Source of the DNA: Firm-04 sp045591925
GTDB lineage: Bacteria > Bacillota > Clostridia > Oscillospirales > Ruminococcaceae
DNA: 35,573 bases
Assembly (NCBI GenBank): GCA_045591925.1
Contig: JAZNTW010000010.1
Span: forward strand, 1 to 35,573
Reading direction: 5' to 3'
The position numbers and the translations under genes were made by a program. Position 1 is the first letter of the stretch, and each line of letters opens with the position of its first letter. The notes under the pieces were generated by a model, which saw nothing but the letters and a program-made list of their open reading frames with translations, did no database searches and was not told the origin of the DNA. This document shows positions 24,746 to 32,777 of this stretch, piece after piece.

Positions 24746-24919
24746 GGCAACACCGCGCAAAGTCCGCCTTACGGCTTGGCGACACATCTACTTGCATATT
24801 TTCCGCCATCTTGCACAGAAATTCCTTACTGGGCGTCAGCCCAGCGGCGTCATTTCTATACAATCTGACGAAAAATCTAACTGCGTATCTGCACCACCAA
24901 CTCTGTGCGGTATTGCCTT
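24744..24919 (+). mobile_element. MITE-like inverted-repeat element, copy E (176 bp) in the purB stop codon
   Basis: This full-length copy has the same terminal repeats as the one at 5494, about four base differences across the element, and TA on both sides. The restored empty site would read GTTTAAGAATG, so the element entered at the TA of the purB TAA codon and its first A rebuilds the stop. Together with the secD promoter it fills the 313-bp gap between purB and secD. Confidence 0.88.
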
Positions 24920-24957
24920 AAGAATGTGACGATATTGGGAGAATTGTGCAGAATCTC

Positions 24958-24986
24958 TTGACAATTTCAAAAAAATGCACTATAAT
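24958..24986 (+). promoter_or_regulatory. Full-consensus promoter of secDF
   Basis: TTGACA (24958-24963), 17 bp, TATAAT (24981-24986): a perfect SigA match. It starts 39 bp after element copy E. The leader of about 65 nt contains a stem GGCATA (25001-25006) / TATGCC (25022-25027) that also encloses CAG/CTG. Confidence 0.92.
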
Positions 24987-25058
24987 AAAAACTACTTGTC
25001 GGCATATGTCAGTGGAGCTGCTATGCCTGATTAGTTCAATGAACAAGGAGGTTTGGCA

Positions 25059-26519
25059 GTGAAAACCAACAAATCCGTCTTTTTCATCGTGTTTATTCTG
25101 GTTATCGCATTTGCGGCTTCTACCGTGCTTGGCGTCCGGAATCAATACGGTGATCTGACAACTACCTATATCAAGGGTCTTGAGGACATTCGTCTCGGCA
25201 TTGATATTCAGGGTGGTGTTGATGTCACGTTCGCTCCGGCGGATGAGGAGATCGACGCAACAACAGCACAGCTTGAGGCTGTGGAAGAGGTCATGAAAGC
25301 CCGACTGGTATCACTCGGCATCAATGACTACGAAGTTTACATGGACGAGAGCAACGATAAGGTGATCGTCCGCTTCCCGTGGCAGACCGGCGAAAGCAAT
25401 TTTGATCCGCAGGCTGCTGTCAAAGAGCTTGGCGATACCGCACAGCTCCAGTTCCGCAAGGGCTATAACTATACTTCTTCGACCGATGACGATGGTAATG
25501 TTACCATCACACCGGGTGGAGAGATTGTGCTTGAGGGAACAGATGTCGAGGAAGCATATGTTACAATGGAGACCGATTCCAATGGCAACCAGACCGGCGG
25601 CTACGCGGTTGCACTGTCTCTGAAGGACAGCGGCAAGGAGGCATTCCGTGCGGCAACACAGGGTGCTGTCAATCAGGAGCCCGAATATCTGGATATCAGC
25701 GGTTCGCAGTCTCGCTATGTTATCTCCATCTGGATGGATACCAACTGTATCTCCTACCCGTCTGTCAGCTCGGTCATCACCGGCGGACAGGCAACCATTA
25801 CCGGTGATTTCGATTATGATGCTGCAAAGGCACTTGCCGATAAGATCAATGGCGGTGCATTGCCGTTCAACCTCGTAACCGAGCAGTTCAAGACCATCTC
25901 TCCGAGCATGGGTAAGGGCGCATTGCAGATCATGATGCTTTCGGGTATCATTGCACTGATCCTCATTATCATTTATATGATCGCGCTGTATCGTCTGCCG
26001 GGCTTTGTCGCGGCTGTTGCACTGATCGGTCAGGTTGCAGGTACATTGGCTGTTACCTCCGGCTGGTTTGGATTTGAGGATTCCAATACGCTGACGATTC
26101 CGGGTATTGCGGGTATCATCCTTGCAATCGGTCTGGGCGTTGACTGTAATATCATTACGGGCGAGCGTATCAAGGAAGAGTTGAATACCGGAAAGTCTCT
26201 GGATTCTGCACTGAAATCTGCGTATAAGCGTTCGTTTACATCCATCCTTGACGGTAATATGACAATTATTATCGTTTCGATTATTCTGATGGGCGCATTC
26301 GGCGTTTCCTCCAGCTTCTTCTCTAAGCTGTTGTCGTTCCTGTTCCGCTGGTTCGGCGTTTCGACGGAGGGTACGATCTTCTCCTTCGGCTTCACACTGC
26401 TGACCGGTGTTATCTTCAACTTTATCATGGGCGTTCTGGCTTCTCGTCTGATGCTGACCTCCCTCTCGAAGTTCAAATGCTTCCAGAACAGAAAGCTGTA
26501 CGGAGGTGCTGAAAAATGA
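25059..26519 (+). CDS. secD: Protein translocase subunit SecD
   Basis: SecD with SecF uses the proton motive force to help preprotein export by SecYEG. The 486-aa protein has one N-terminal membrane helix (about 6-26), the motif LGIDIQGGVDVTF near 48-60, a large external P1 domain, and five C-terminal helices from about 290, including the conserved TIPGIAGIILAIGLGVDCNI segment. The start is GTG at 25059: AAGGAGG lies 7 nt upstream, while an in-frame TTG at 25053 is only 1 nt from it. It overlaps secF by 4 bp (ATGA). Confidence 0.96.
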   Translation: MKTNKSVFFIVFILVIAFAASTVLGVRNQYGDLTTTYIKGLEDIRLGIDIQGGVDVTFAPADEEIDATTAQLEAVEEVMKARLVSLGINDYEVYMDESNDKVIVRFPWQTGESNFDPQAAVKELGDTAQLQFRKGYNYTSSTDDDGNVTITPGGEIVLEGTDVEEAYVTMETDSNGNQTGGYAVALSLKDSGKEAFRAATQGAVNQEPEYLDISGSQSRYVISIWMDTNCISYPSVSSVITGGQATITGDFDYDAAKALADKINGGALPFNLVTEQFKTISPSMGKGALQIMMLSGIIALILIIIYMIALYRLPGFVAAVALIGQVAGTLAVTSGWFGFEDSNTLTIPGIAGIILAIGLGVDCNIITGERIKEELNTGKSLDSALKSAYKRSFTSILDGNMTIIIVSIILMGAFGVSSSFFSKLLSFLFRWFGVSTEGTIFSFGFTLLTGVIFNFIMGVLASRLMLTSLSKFKCFQNRKLYGGAEK

Positions 26520-27514
26520 GTAAGTCTAATAAGAAAAATCCTGCAACAAATGTTCAGTCGATGCTCGATCAGGTAAAGGTTCGCGATTTTTGCGGGAAGC
26601 GTAAGCTGTTCTTTACATTATCTTCGGTTCTGATGGTTCTCGTGCTGCTTTGCAGCTTTATATTCGGCGTACAGATTTCGATTGAATTCAAGGGCGGTAC
26701 GCTCTCTACCTACAGCTACAACGGTACAATCAGTGAAAATGAAATCGCACAGCTTGCAAAGGATTATCTCGGTACGGCTGTCAATGTGCAGACCGGTGAG
26801 GCGTTTACCGGTGAAAAAGAGCTGACCTTTACGCTCTCGTTCAGCATGGACAAGGCATTCTCCTCCGAGATGCAGGCAGAACTGCTTAAGAAATTGCAGG
26901 ATAAGTATCCGGATAGCGAAATTGAAGCACTCGAAACCAACGACGTTGCTGCAAAATCCGGTAAGAAGTTCCTTGCAAAATGTCTTGTTGCCGCAATCTT
27001 TGCTGCAATCGTTCTGATTCTCTATATTTCTTGGAGATTTAAGCGTATTTCCGGCTGGAGCGCAGGTATTTTCGCGGTTGTCGCACTGCTGCATGACCTT
27101 GTGATCGTATTTGGCACGTTTATCATCTGCGGTTTTGAGATTGATTCCAACTTCATGGCGGTTATTCTGACCATTCTCGGTTACTCTGTCAACGATACGA
27201 TCGTTATTTACGACCGAATTCGTGAGAACCAGAACCTGATGCCTGCCAATACAAAGCTCACGGAGCTGGTCAATGTTTCCCTGAGCCAGACTATGCGCAG
27301 AACAATCCGTACCTCGATTACAACCATCGCTGCAATGCTGATCGTATCAATACTTGCGGTTGTAAACAATATCTCGTCCATTCTCAGCTTCAGCATCCCG
27401 ATGACAGTCGGTATGATTTCCGGTTGTTACTCGTCTCTTTGCCTCGCACCGATGCTCTGGACTGCATGGAAAACGCGTGCAAAGAAAGAATCTACCGCAA
27501 ATAATGAGGAATAA
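26516..27514 (+). CDS. secF: Protein translocase subunit SecF
   Basis: SecF pairs with SecD in the RND-like export motor. The 332-aa product shows the first helix (about 32-52), the SecF motif SIEFKGGTLSTYSY near 56-69, and five further helices with the signature GYSVNDTIVIYDRIREN near 222-238. CGGAGG precedes the ATG, which overlaps the secD stop. No terminator with a good T run follows; the next hairpin is at 27601. Confidence 0.96.
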   Translation: MSKSNKKNPATNVQSMLDQVKVRDFCGKRKLFFTLSSVLMVLVLLCSFIFGVQISIEFKGGTLSTYSYNGTISENEIAQLAKDYLGTAVNVQTGEAFTGEKELTFTLSFSMDKAFSSEMQAELLKKLQDKYPDSEIEALETNDVAAKSGKKFLAKCLVAAIFAAIVLILYISWRFKRISGWSAGIFAVVALLHDLVIVFGTFIICGFEIDSNFMAVILTILGYSVNDTIVIYDRIRENQNLMPANTKLTELVNVSLSQTMRRTIRTSITTIAAMLIVSILAVVNNISSILSFSIPMTVGMISGCYSSLCLAPMLWTAWKTRAKKESTANNEE

Positions 27515-27600
27515 TATGCACACGTTGCGGCGCTTTGCAAGGAAATTGCAAAAATTGATTGCAATCCCTGCGGCTCCTTGTGTGAATTCCTGAAATTCAA

Positions 27601-27639
27601 CGAAGCACCTTGCCAACACAAGGTGCTTCGTGTTATAAT
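27601..27639 (+). promoter_or_regulatory. Perfect hairpin overlapping a promoter for the isomerase-nrdR unit
   Basis: A 12-bp perfect stem CGAAGCACCTTG (27601-27612) / CAAGGTGCTTCG (27619-27630) with a 6-nt loop is followed by TGTTATAAT. The same DNA reads as a promoter: TTGCCA (27610-27615), 18 bp, TATAAT (27634-27639) with TGT before it. The hairpin may end secDF transcripts, although the T run is poor, or be a regulator-binding inverted repeat within the promoter. Confidence 0.6.
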
Positions 27640-27697
27640 ATATCATGTAAAAAATTTGTTTTGTTGATTGAAAGGGATGAAGCATCGGAGGCTTGCC

Positions 27698-28489
27698 ATG
27701 AAAGCAGCAGTTTCAACAGCGTGTTTATTCCCAAAGCCGACAGAGGACGCGCTCTACGATCTTTGTCTGCACGGCATCCAGACGGTTGAGATTTTTTTGA
27801 ATTCGCCAAGCGAATGCCGTCCGGTTTTTGCGAATGACCTCAGTGCGATGCTGCGGCGCTTCGGAATCTCCTGCTGCTCGGTACATCCGTGGACAGGCTC
27901 GAATGAGAGCTTTATGCTGTTTTCCCGCTATCCGCGGCGATGCTCGGATTTTTTGGATGAAGCAAAGCAGATTTTTGCACTGATGCAGAAAATCGGTGCG
28001 CGCTATTATGTGCTGCACGGCTGCAATTCCGGCAGAGTATCGTCGGAGATATATTTTGAGCGATTTCATCTGCTCGCAGAAACGGCAAGAGAATTCGGCG
28101 TTACTGTGACGCAGGAAAACGTCAACCTCTTTGAAAGCCAGAATTTACGCTTTCTCAAGGAGTTCTGCCGCGTCCTTGGTGATGAGGCAAAATTGACGTT
28201 TGATACCAAGCAGGCTGTTCGTGCCGGCATGAATATTGACGAAGCCGTGCGGCTGCTTGGAAAACATATCGTGAATGTGCATTTGAGCGATCACGGCGAT
28301 CTGGGCGATTGTCTGCGAATCGGCAAGGGCCGATTCCAGATTACAGCATTTCTTTCCGCGCTCCGCTTGCAGGGCTTTGACGGCACTGTGACATTGGAGT
28401 TGTATCGCGAAGCATTCGGCAGTACCGCCGAGCTTGCGGAGGATTGGCAAAAATTAGAAAGACTGATCCGGATTGCGGAAAAAACATAA
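27698..28489 (+). CDS. Sugar phosphate isomerase/epimerase-like TIM-barrel protein
   Basis: The 263-aa protein matches the xylose isomerase-like / AP endonuclease family 2 barrel. Seen segments include TVEIFLNS near 29-36, YYVLHGCNSG near 107-116, VTQENVNLFES near 137-147 (Glu metal ligand), KLTFDTKQAV near 165-174 (Asp ligand) and VNVHLSDH near 192-199 (His-Asp). These give the usual metal site, but the sugar or inositol substrate cannot be told. CGGAGG lies before the ATG at 27698. nrdR follows after 53 bp with no visible promoter. Confidence 0.82.
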   Translation: MKAAVSTACLFPKPTEDALYDLCLHGIQTVEIFLNSPSECRPVFANDLSAMLRRFGISCCSVHPWTGSNESFMLFSRYPRRCSDFLDEAKQIFALMQKIGARYYVLHGCNSGRVSSEIYFERFHLLAETAREFGVTVTQENVNLFESQNLRFLKEFCRVLGDEAKLTFDTKQAVRAGMNIDEAVRLLGKHIVNVHLSDHGDLGDCLRIGKGRFQITAFLSALRLQGFDGTVTLELYREAFGSTAELAEDWQKLERLIRIAEKT

Positions 28490-28542
28490 ATCAATCCAAA
28501 AGAGAAAAGTAGAACAAGGAAAATGGAAAGGAGCAAGCAGCT

Positions 28543-29019
28543 ATGCGTTGCCCGTGGTGCGGCGAGGACGATACAAAGGTCATCGACTCCCGTTCAGTGG
28601 AAGGAAAAAAGAAACGTCGCCGCTGCTGCATCAAATGTGGTAAACGATTTAACACATATGAATGTGTTGAACGTCCCATGCTGATGGTTGCAAAGCGCGA
28701 TGGCTCTGTCGAACCGTTCAATCGCAATAAGCTGATTGGCGGTATCGTGAATTCGATCAAAAAGCGTCCTGTCAAAATGGAGCAGATCACAGGTCTTGTG
28801 GACGAAATCGAAGCTGCACTCAGTGCGGAAATGGTTTCAATGGTTTCCCCGGACCAGATCGGCAGCATGGTAATGGAACGCTTGATGAAAATTGATACCG
28901 TTGCATATGTGCGGTTTGCGTCGGTTTATATGGCGTTTTCGGATGTTGCGGATTTTATTCGCGTGATCAGTGAAATGCAGGAGAAATCTGCCGAAAATCC
29001 TAGCGAACAGGACGCATAA
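28543..29019 (+). CDS. nrdR: Transcriptional repressor NrdR
   Basis: NrdR senses ATP/dATP and represses ribonucleotide reductase genes. The 158-aa protein has the zinc ribbon MRCPWCGEDDTKVIDSR (two Cys) with CCIKCGKRFNTYE (second pair) in the first 42 residues, then an ATP-cone domain (about 49-139) starting RDGSVEPFNRNKLIGGI. The length is normal. AAAGGAGCAAGCAGCT precedes the ATG. Its 3' end overlaps the convergent gene by 20 bp. No NrdR target gene is in the window. Confidence 0.96.
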   Translation: MRCPWCGEDDTKVIDSRSVEGKKKRRRCCIKCGKRFNTYECVERPMLMVAKRDGSVEPFNRNKLIGGIVNSIKKRPVKMEQITGLVDEIEAALSAEMVSMVSPDQIGSMVMERLMKIDTVAYVRFASVYMAFSDVADFIRVISEMQEKSAENPSEQDA

Positions 29020-29428
29020 GCTGTGTTTCGGAATCATAGACAACAGCGCCGGCAAGCGCGTTGTCACAAAGTAATAGTTCTGCATAGAGATTTGACGCCG
29101 TATCGTCCTTGATCGGAAAAATACAGCGCGTGATCTCCATGCCGGCAAATTGCTCCGGCGTAATCCCCTGCGAATGCTGCAAATCGAGCCAGCTCTGACC
29201 ATTCGGCGTCAGCCATTCTTCCGGCATGATTGCCGTTGAGATTTCAGGCGGTTCAACCTGCCAGCCGCGTAAATTGAGCCATGCAGCCCGTCCCTCTGCG
29301 GATTCCGGCAGCAGTTCCTTTTGTGATTCGGTTGGATTTCGCAGCAGAATCAGGAATCCGGTAAACAAAATGATAAATGCAAATACAATTCCAGCGCGCA
29401 GCAAAAGCTGCCTGATGTGAATGACCAT
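29000..29428 (-). CDS. DUF4830-like membrane-anchored protein
   Basis: This 142-aa protein has one N-terminal membrane helix (about 10-30) and an exported domain. The segment NLRGWQVEPPEISTAIMPEE and the following LDLQHSQGI resemble the DUF4830 family of Clostridia, a small family of unknown function. AGGGGGGCTTG lies before the ATG at 29428; an earlier in-frame ATG at 29449 has no ribosome site. It converges on nrdR with a 20-bp overlap and diverges from the pseudouridine synthase gene. Confidence 0.7.
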   Translation of the reverse strand: MVIHIRQLLLRAGIVFAFIILFTGFLILLRNPTESQKELLPESAEGRAAWLNLRGWQVEPPEISTAIMPEEWLTPNGQSWLDLQHSQGITPEQFAGMEITRCIFPIKDDTASNLYAELLLCDNALAGAVVYDSETQLMRPVR

Positions 29429-29503
29429 ATTCAAGCCCCCCTGCTGCATATTATGCAGACAGTGATGCGGCTATGACAGAATACGGGGAGGAAACGAGAA
29501 GCC

Positions 29504-30283
29504 ATGCGCCTTGATCGCTTTCTATCCGGACAGACAGCGTTCTCCCGAAAGGAACTGACGGCGTTGATTCGCAGCGGCGCGGTGACGATAGGCGGAACGG
29601 TGATCCGAAAACCAGATACGCAGATTGATCCGGAGCAGGCAGAGGTCACACTTTGCGGCAAGCCGATCATCTATGCTGCGCATCACTATTATTTGCTCCA
29701 TAAGCCGGCAGGCGTGATTACGGCATCGCGGGATCCAAAGCAGAAAACTGTGCTTGATCTGCTGAAGCCGGAGGACCGAATGCAGGGCTTGTTTCCGAGT
29801 GGAAGACTCGATATTGATACGGAGGGGCTGCTACTCATTACCGATGACGGCGCGCTTTCGCATCAGATGCTTTCACCGAAGCATCATGTTTCGAAGTATT
29901 ATCTTGCGCGGCTTGCAAGACCGTTTCAGCCTGAATATACAGAGCAGTTTCGCAGCGGAATTCTGCTGCGCGAGGGCGATAGTGAGGAAGCCTGTCTGCC
30001 GGCGGAATGCCGTGCGGTTTCCGATTGTCTTGCGCTTCTGGAACTGCATGAGGGAAAATATCATCAGGTTAAGCGGATGTTTGCTGCGGTCGGAAATCAT
30101 GTGGAAAATTTGCTCCGAGTCGGCATCGGAACACTCCTTTTGCCGCCGGATTTGGCTTCCGGAAGCTATTTTCGCATTTTAAACAAAGATGTATATTCTG
30201 CGTTGAAAAATTCGGATATTTCGGAAGTATGCGCGTTTTGCGCGGAATATTATTCGTCATATTGGATAAATGAATGGAAATAA
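29504..30283 (+). CDS. RsuA/RluB-family rRNA pseudouridine synthase
   Basis: The enzyme isomerises a uridine in rRNA; the small size and motifs suggest the RsuA branch (16S U516), though RluB cannot be excluded. The 259-aa protein has an N-terminal S4 domain (about 1-55), the motif HKPAGVITAS near 66-75, the catalytic Asp in SGRLDIDTEGLLL (99-111, D103), and KYHQVKRMFAAVGN near 186-199. About 25 extra C-terminal residues rich in C and Y follow the usual end. GGGGAGG lies upstream of the ATG. Confidence 0.88.
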   Translation: MRLDRFLSGQTAFSRKELTALIRSGAVTIGGTVIRKPDTQIDPEQAEVTLCGKPIIYAAHHYYLLHKPAGVITASRDPKQKTVLDLLKPEDRMQGLFPSGRLDIDTEGLLLITDDGALSHQMLSPKHHVSKYYLARLARPFQPEYTEQFRSGILLREGDSEEACLPAECRAVSDCLALLELHEGKYHQVKRMFAAVGNHVENLLRVGIGTLLLPPDLASGSYFRILNKDVYSALKNSDISEVCAFCAEYYSSYWINEWK

Positions 30284-30302
30284 CTTTGGTCAATAATCAT
30301 CT

Positions 30303-30330
30303 TGACCGATTGCGAAAAATCTGGTATGAT
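30303..30330 (+). promoter_or_regulatory. Promoter of the sugar ABC ATPase gene
   Basis: TTGACC (30303-30308), 16 bp, TATGAT (30325-30330), with TGG before the -10. The leader is about 168 nt and holds a perfect stem GTATGCG/CGCATAC (30402-30421, 6-nt loop). No known riboswitch class is recognised. Confidence 0.7.
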
Positions 30331-30505
30331 TGTAACAGCAGTAACAGGTGAAATCTGCCCTCACAGATTGTCTGTCAAGCTGCGAAAAATTGTTTCATTA
30401 TGTATGCGGTCAGGCGCATACTTGCAGATATGACATTCGGATTCTCCGTTCGGCTGCCTGTTCTGCATGGATAAATATTTTGATTGATTACAGGAGGACA
30501 TTAGA

Positions 30506-31651
30506 ATGGCAAGTTTGTCTTTGCGTGGTATCTACAAGAAGTATCCCGGCGGTGTTGTCGCTGTTTCCGACGTGAACCTTGAGATTCGCGATAAGGAGTT
30601 TATCGTTCTGGTTGGCCCGTCCGGCTGCGGTAAGTCCACAACACTGCGTATGATCGCAGGTCTGGAGGAAATCTCCGAGGGCGAGCTCTATATTGGCGAT
30701 CGCCTGGTTAACGATATCGCTCCGAAGGATCGTGATATCGCAATGGTATTCCAGAACTACGCTCTGTATCCGCATATGACGGTTTCTGAAAATATGGCAT
30801 TTGGTCTGAAGCTCCGTAAGGTTCCGAAGGAAGAAATCGCTCGTAAGGTTGAAGAGGCTGCTAGAATCCTCGACCTAACTCCGCTGCTCAACCGTAAGCC
30901 GAAGGCTATGTCCGGTGGTCAGCGTCAGAGAGTTGCGCTTGGTCGTGCAATCGTTCGTAATCCGCAGGTCTTCCTGCTTGACGAGCCGCTGTCCAACCTC
31001 GACGCAAAGCTCCGTGCGCAGATGAGAACCGAGATTTCTCTGCTTCACAAGCGTCTCGGCACAACCTTTATCTATGTTACACACGACCAGACCGAGGCTA
31101 TGACGATGGGTGACCGTATCGTTGTTATGAAGGGCGGCTACGTCCAGCAGATCGATACACCGCAGAACCTCTATGAGACTCCGTGCAACAAGTTCGTTGC
31201 AGGCTTCCTCGGTTCTCCGCAGATGAACTTCATCGACGCTGTTCTCACATATCGTCCTGAGATCCAGAAGTACGTTGTCGTATTCGGTTCTGATGATACC
31301 AGAACTTCCAGAGGCGTGAAGTCCGAGGTTATTCTGCCGGATTCCAAGGTTACACCGGATCTGGAGCACTACATTGATAAGGAAGTTATCATGGGTATCC
31401 GTCCGGAGAACGTACATGATGAGCCGCAGTATCTTGCAAACGCTACTACTGGTATCGTTAAGTGTGAAGTTGAAATCACCGAGCTGATGGGTGCTGAAAC
31501 CTATCTGTACCTCGATTTCCAGGGCGTGAAGCTGACTGCTCGTGTTTCGCCGAAGTCTACTGCTCGTCCGCAGGATGAGATTGATGTTGTCTTCGATGCT
31601 GAGAAGATTCACCTCTTTGATAAGGAAACTGAAAAGACCATCATTAACTGA
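30506..31651 (+). CDS. msmX: Carbohydrate ABC transporter ATP-binding protein (MsmX/UgpC type)
   Basis: This 381-aa ATPase of the MalK/UgpC/MsmX class energises sugar import. Walker A is GPSGCGKST at 37-45, the signature is SGGQRQRVALGRAIV, Walker B is VFLLDEPLSNLDA, and the H-loop lies in YVTHDQTEAMT. The C-terminal third is the TOBE/regulatory domain with GIRPENVHD. No permease or binding-protein gene is adjacent, as for B. subtilis MsmX, which serves several sugar importers. Codons are biased toward few forms (GTT, CTG, CGT, AAG), unlike its neighbours, which suggests high expression. AGGAGG precedes the ATG. It has its own promoter and terminator. Confidence 0.93.
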   Translation: MASLSLRGIYKKYPGGVVAVSDVNLEIRDKEFIVLVGPSGCGKSTTLRMIAGLEEISEGELYIGDRLVNDIAPKDRDIAMVFQNYALYPHMTVSENMAFGLKLRKVPKEEIARKVEEAARILDLTPLLNRKPKAMSGGQRQRVALGRAIVRNPQVFLLDEPLSNLDAKLRAQMRTEISLLHKRLGTTFIYVTHDQTEAMTMGDRIVVMKGGYVQQIDTPQNLYETPCNKFVAGFLGSPQMNFIDAVLTYRPEIQKYVVVFGSDDTRTSRGVKSEVILPDSKVTPDLEHYIDKEVIMGIRPENVHDEPQYLANATTGIVKCEVEITELMGAETYLYLDFQGVKLTARVSPKSTARPQDEIDVVFDAEKIHLFDKETEKTIIN

Positions 31652-31664
31652 TTCTGTTTGTATA

Positions 31665-31710
31665 AAGCACCCCCGTTCTGCTTTTTCGGCAGTGCGGGGG
31701 CTTTTTCATA
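31665..31710 (+). terminator. Rho-independent terminator after the sugar ABC ATPase gene
   Basis: A GC-rich stem (AAGCACCCCCG with CGGGGGCTTT, one bulge) encloses an inner CTGC/GCAG hairpin and ends in CTTTTTCAT. It is the clearest plus-strand terminator in the right arm. Confidence 0.88.
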
Positions 31711-31740
31711 ATCAGCACGCATGAAGGAGATACGATAATC

Positions 31741-32748
31741 ATGAGATTTGCTTTTTTTGATACAAAGCCATACGATAAACCATCCTTTGAGCACTTCGGG
31801 GCTGAGCATGGCGTGAAGTTTAAATTTTATGATACCAAGCTGACTGAGGATACTGTAGAGCTTGCTCGGAACTGTGATGGCGTTTGCGTATTTGTCAATG
31901 ATGCACTGAACGCCAATGTCATGGAGGGACTTGCGGAGCTTGGCTGCAAATATCTGGCACTGCGCTGTGCCGGCTATAACAATGTTGATTTGAAGGCTGC
32001 CGCTGCCTGTGGAATCAGACTCGTACACGTTCCGGCATATTCGCCCTACGCCGTTGCAGAGCATACCATGGCACTGCTGCTGACCATCATTCGCCGGACG
32101 CATAAGGCTTATATCCGGACGCGAGATTTTAATTTTTCGCTGAATGGCTTGACCGGCTTTGATTTGCATGGCAAGACGGTCGGCGTTGTCGGTACAGGCA
32201 GAATCGGACGCGTGTTTATTGATATCTGCAAGGGATTTGGAATGAATGTCATTGCGTATGACAAATTCCCTGCAAAGGACAGCGGGATTCAGTATGTCTC
32301 ATTGAATGAGCTGCTTGCGCAGAGTGATATCATATCGCTGCACTGCCCTTTGACCGATGAAACGCATCATCTCATCAACTGCGAAACAATCAAGCTGACG
32401 AAAAAAGGCGTTGTCATCATCAATACTTCGCGCGGCGCGCTGATTGACGCGGAATGTCTGGTGGATGGCATCAAGGCGCGGCAAATCGGTGCTGCCTGTC
32501 TGGACGTCTACGAGGAAGAAACGGATTATTTCTTTGAGGATTTCTCCGGACATATTCTTGAGGATGATGTGCTTGCGCGGCTAATTTCGATGCCGAATGT
32601 GATTGTGACATCGCATCAGGCGTTTCTGACCGAGGAAGCCTTGAACAATATTGCGGAAACAACGGTGCTGAATATCAGGCAACTGCATGACGAGGGCAAA
32701 TGCCCGAATGAATTGATCTGGAAAAACGGCGAAATCCTCCATGGCTAA
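31741..32748 (+). CDS. ldhA: D-lactate dehydrogenase (D-2-hydroxyacid dehydrogenase)
   Basis: The enzyme likely reduces pyruvate to D-lactate with NADH, regenerating NAD in fermentation. The 335-aa protein has the family substrate motif RCAGYNNVDL near 79-88, the Rossmann motif GVVGTGRIG near 145-153, the catalytic Arg in NTSRGALID near 228-236, the Glu in VYEEE, and the catalytic His in SHQAFLT near 293-299. A tyrosine-rich acidic loop (ETDYFFED) is typical of D-LDH. AAGGAG lies upstream of the ATG. The flavodiiron gene follows after 29 bp. Confidence 0.9.
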   Translation: MRFAFFDTKPYDKPSFEHFGAEHGVKFKFYDTKLTEDTVELARNCDGVCVFVNDALNANVMEGLAELGCKYLALRCAGYNNVDLKAAAACGIRLVHVPAYSPYAVAEHTMALLLTIIRRTHKAYIRTRDFNFSLNGLTGFDLHGKTVGVVGTGRIGRVFIDICKGFGMNVIAYDKFPAKDSGIQYVSLNELLAQSDIISLHCPLTDETHHLINCETIKLTKKGVVIINTSRGALIDAECLVDGIKARQIGAACLDVYEEETDYFFEDFSGHILEDDVLARLISMPNVIVTSHQAFLTEEALNNIAETTVLNIRQLHDEGKCPNELIWKNGEILHG

Positions 32749-32777
32749 ATAAAATATCTGTAAAGGAGAAATGCACG

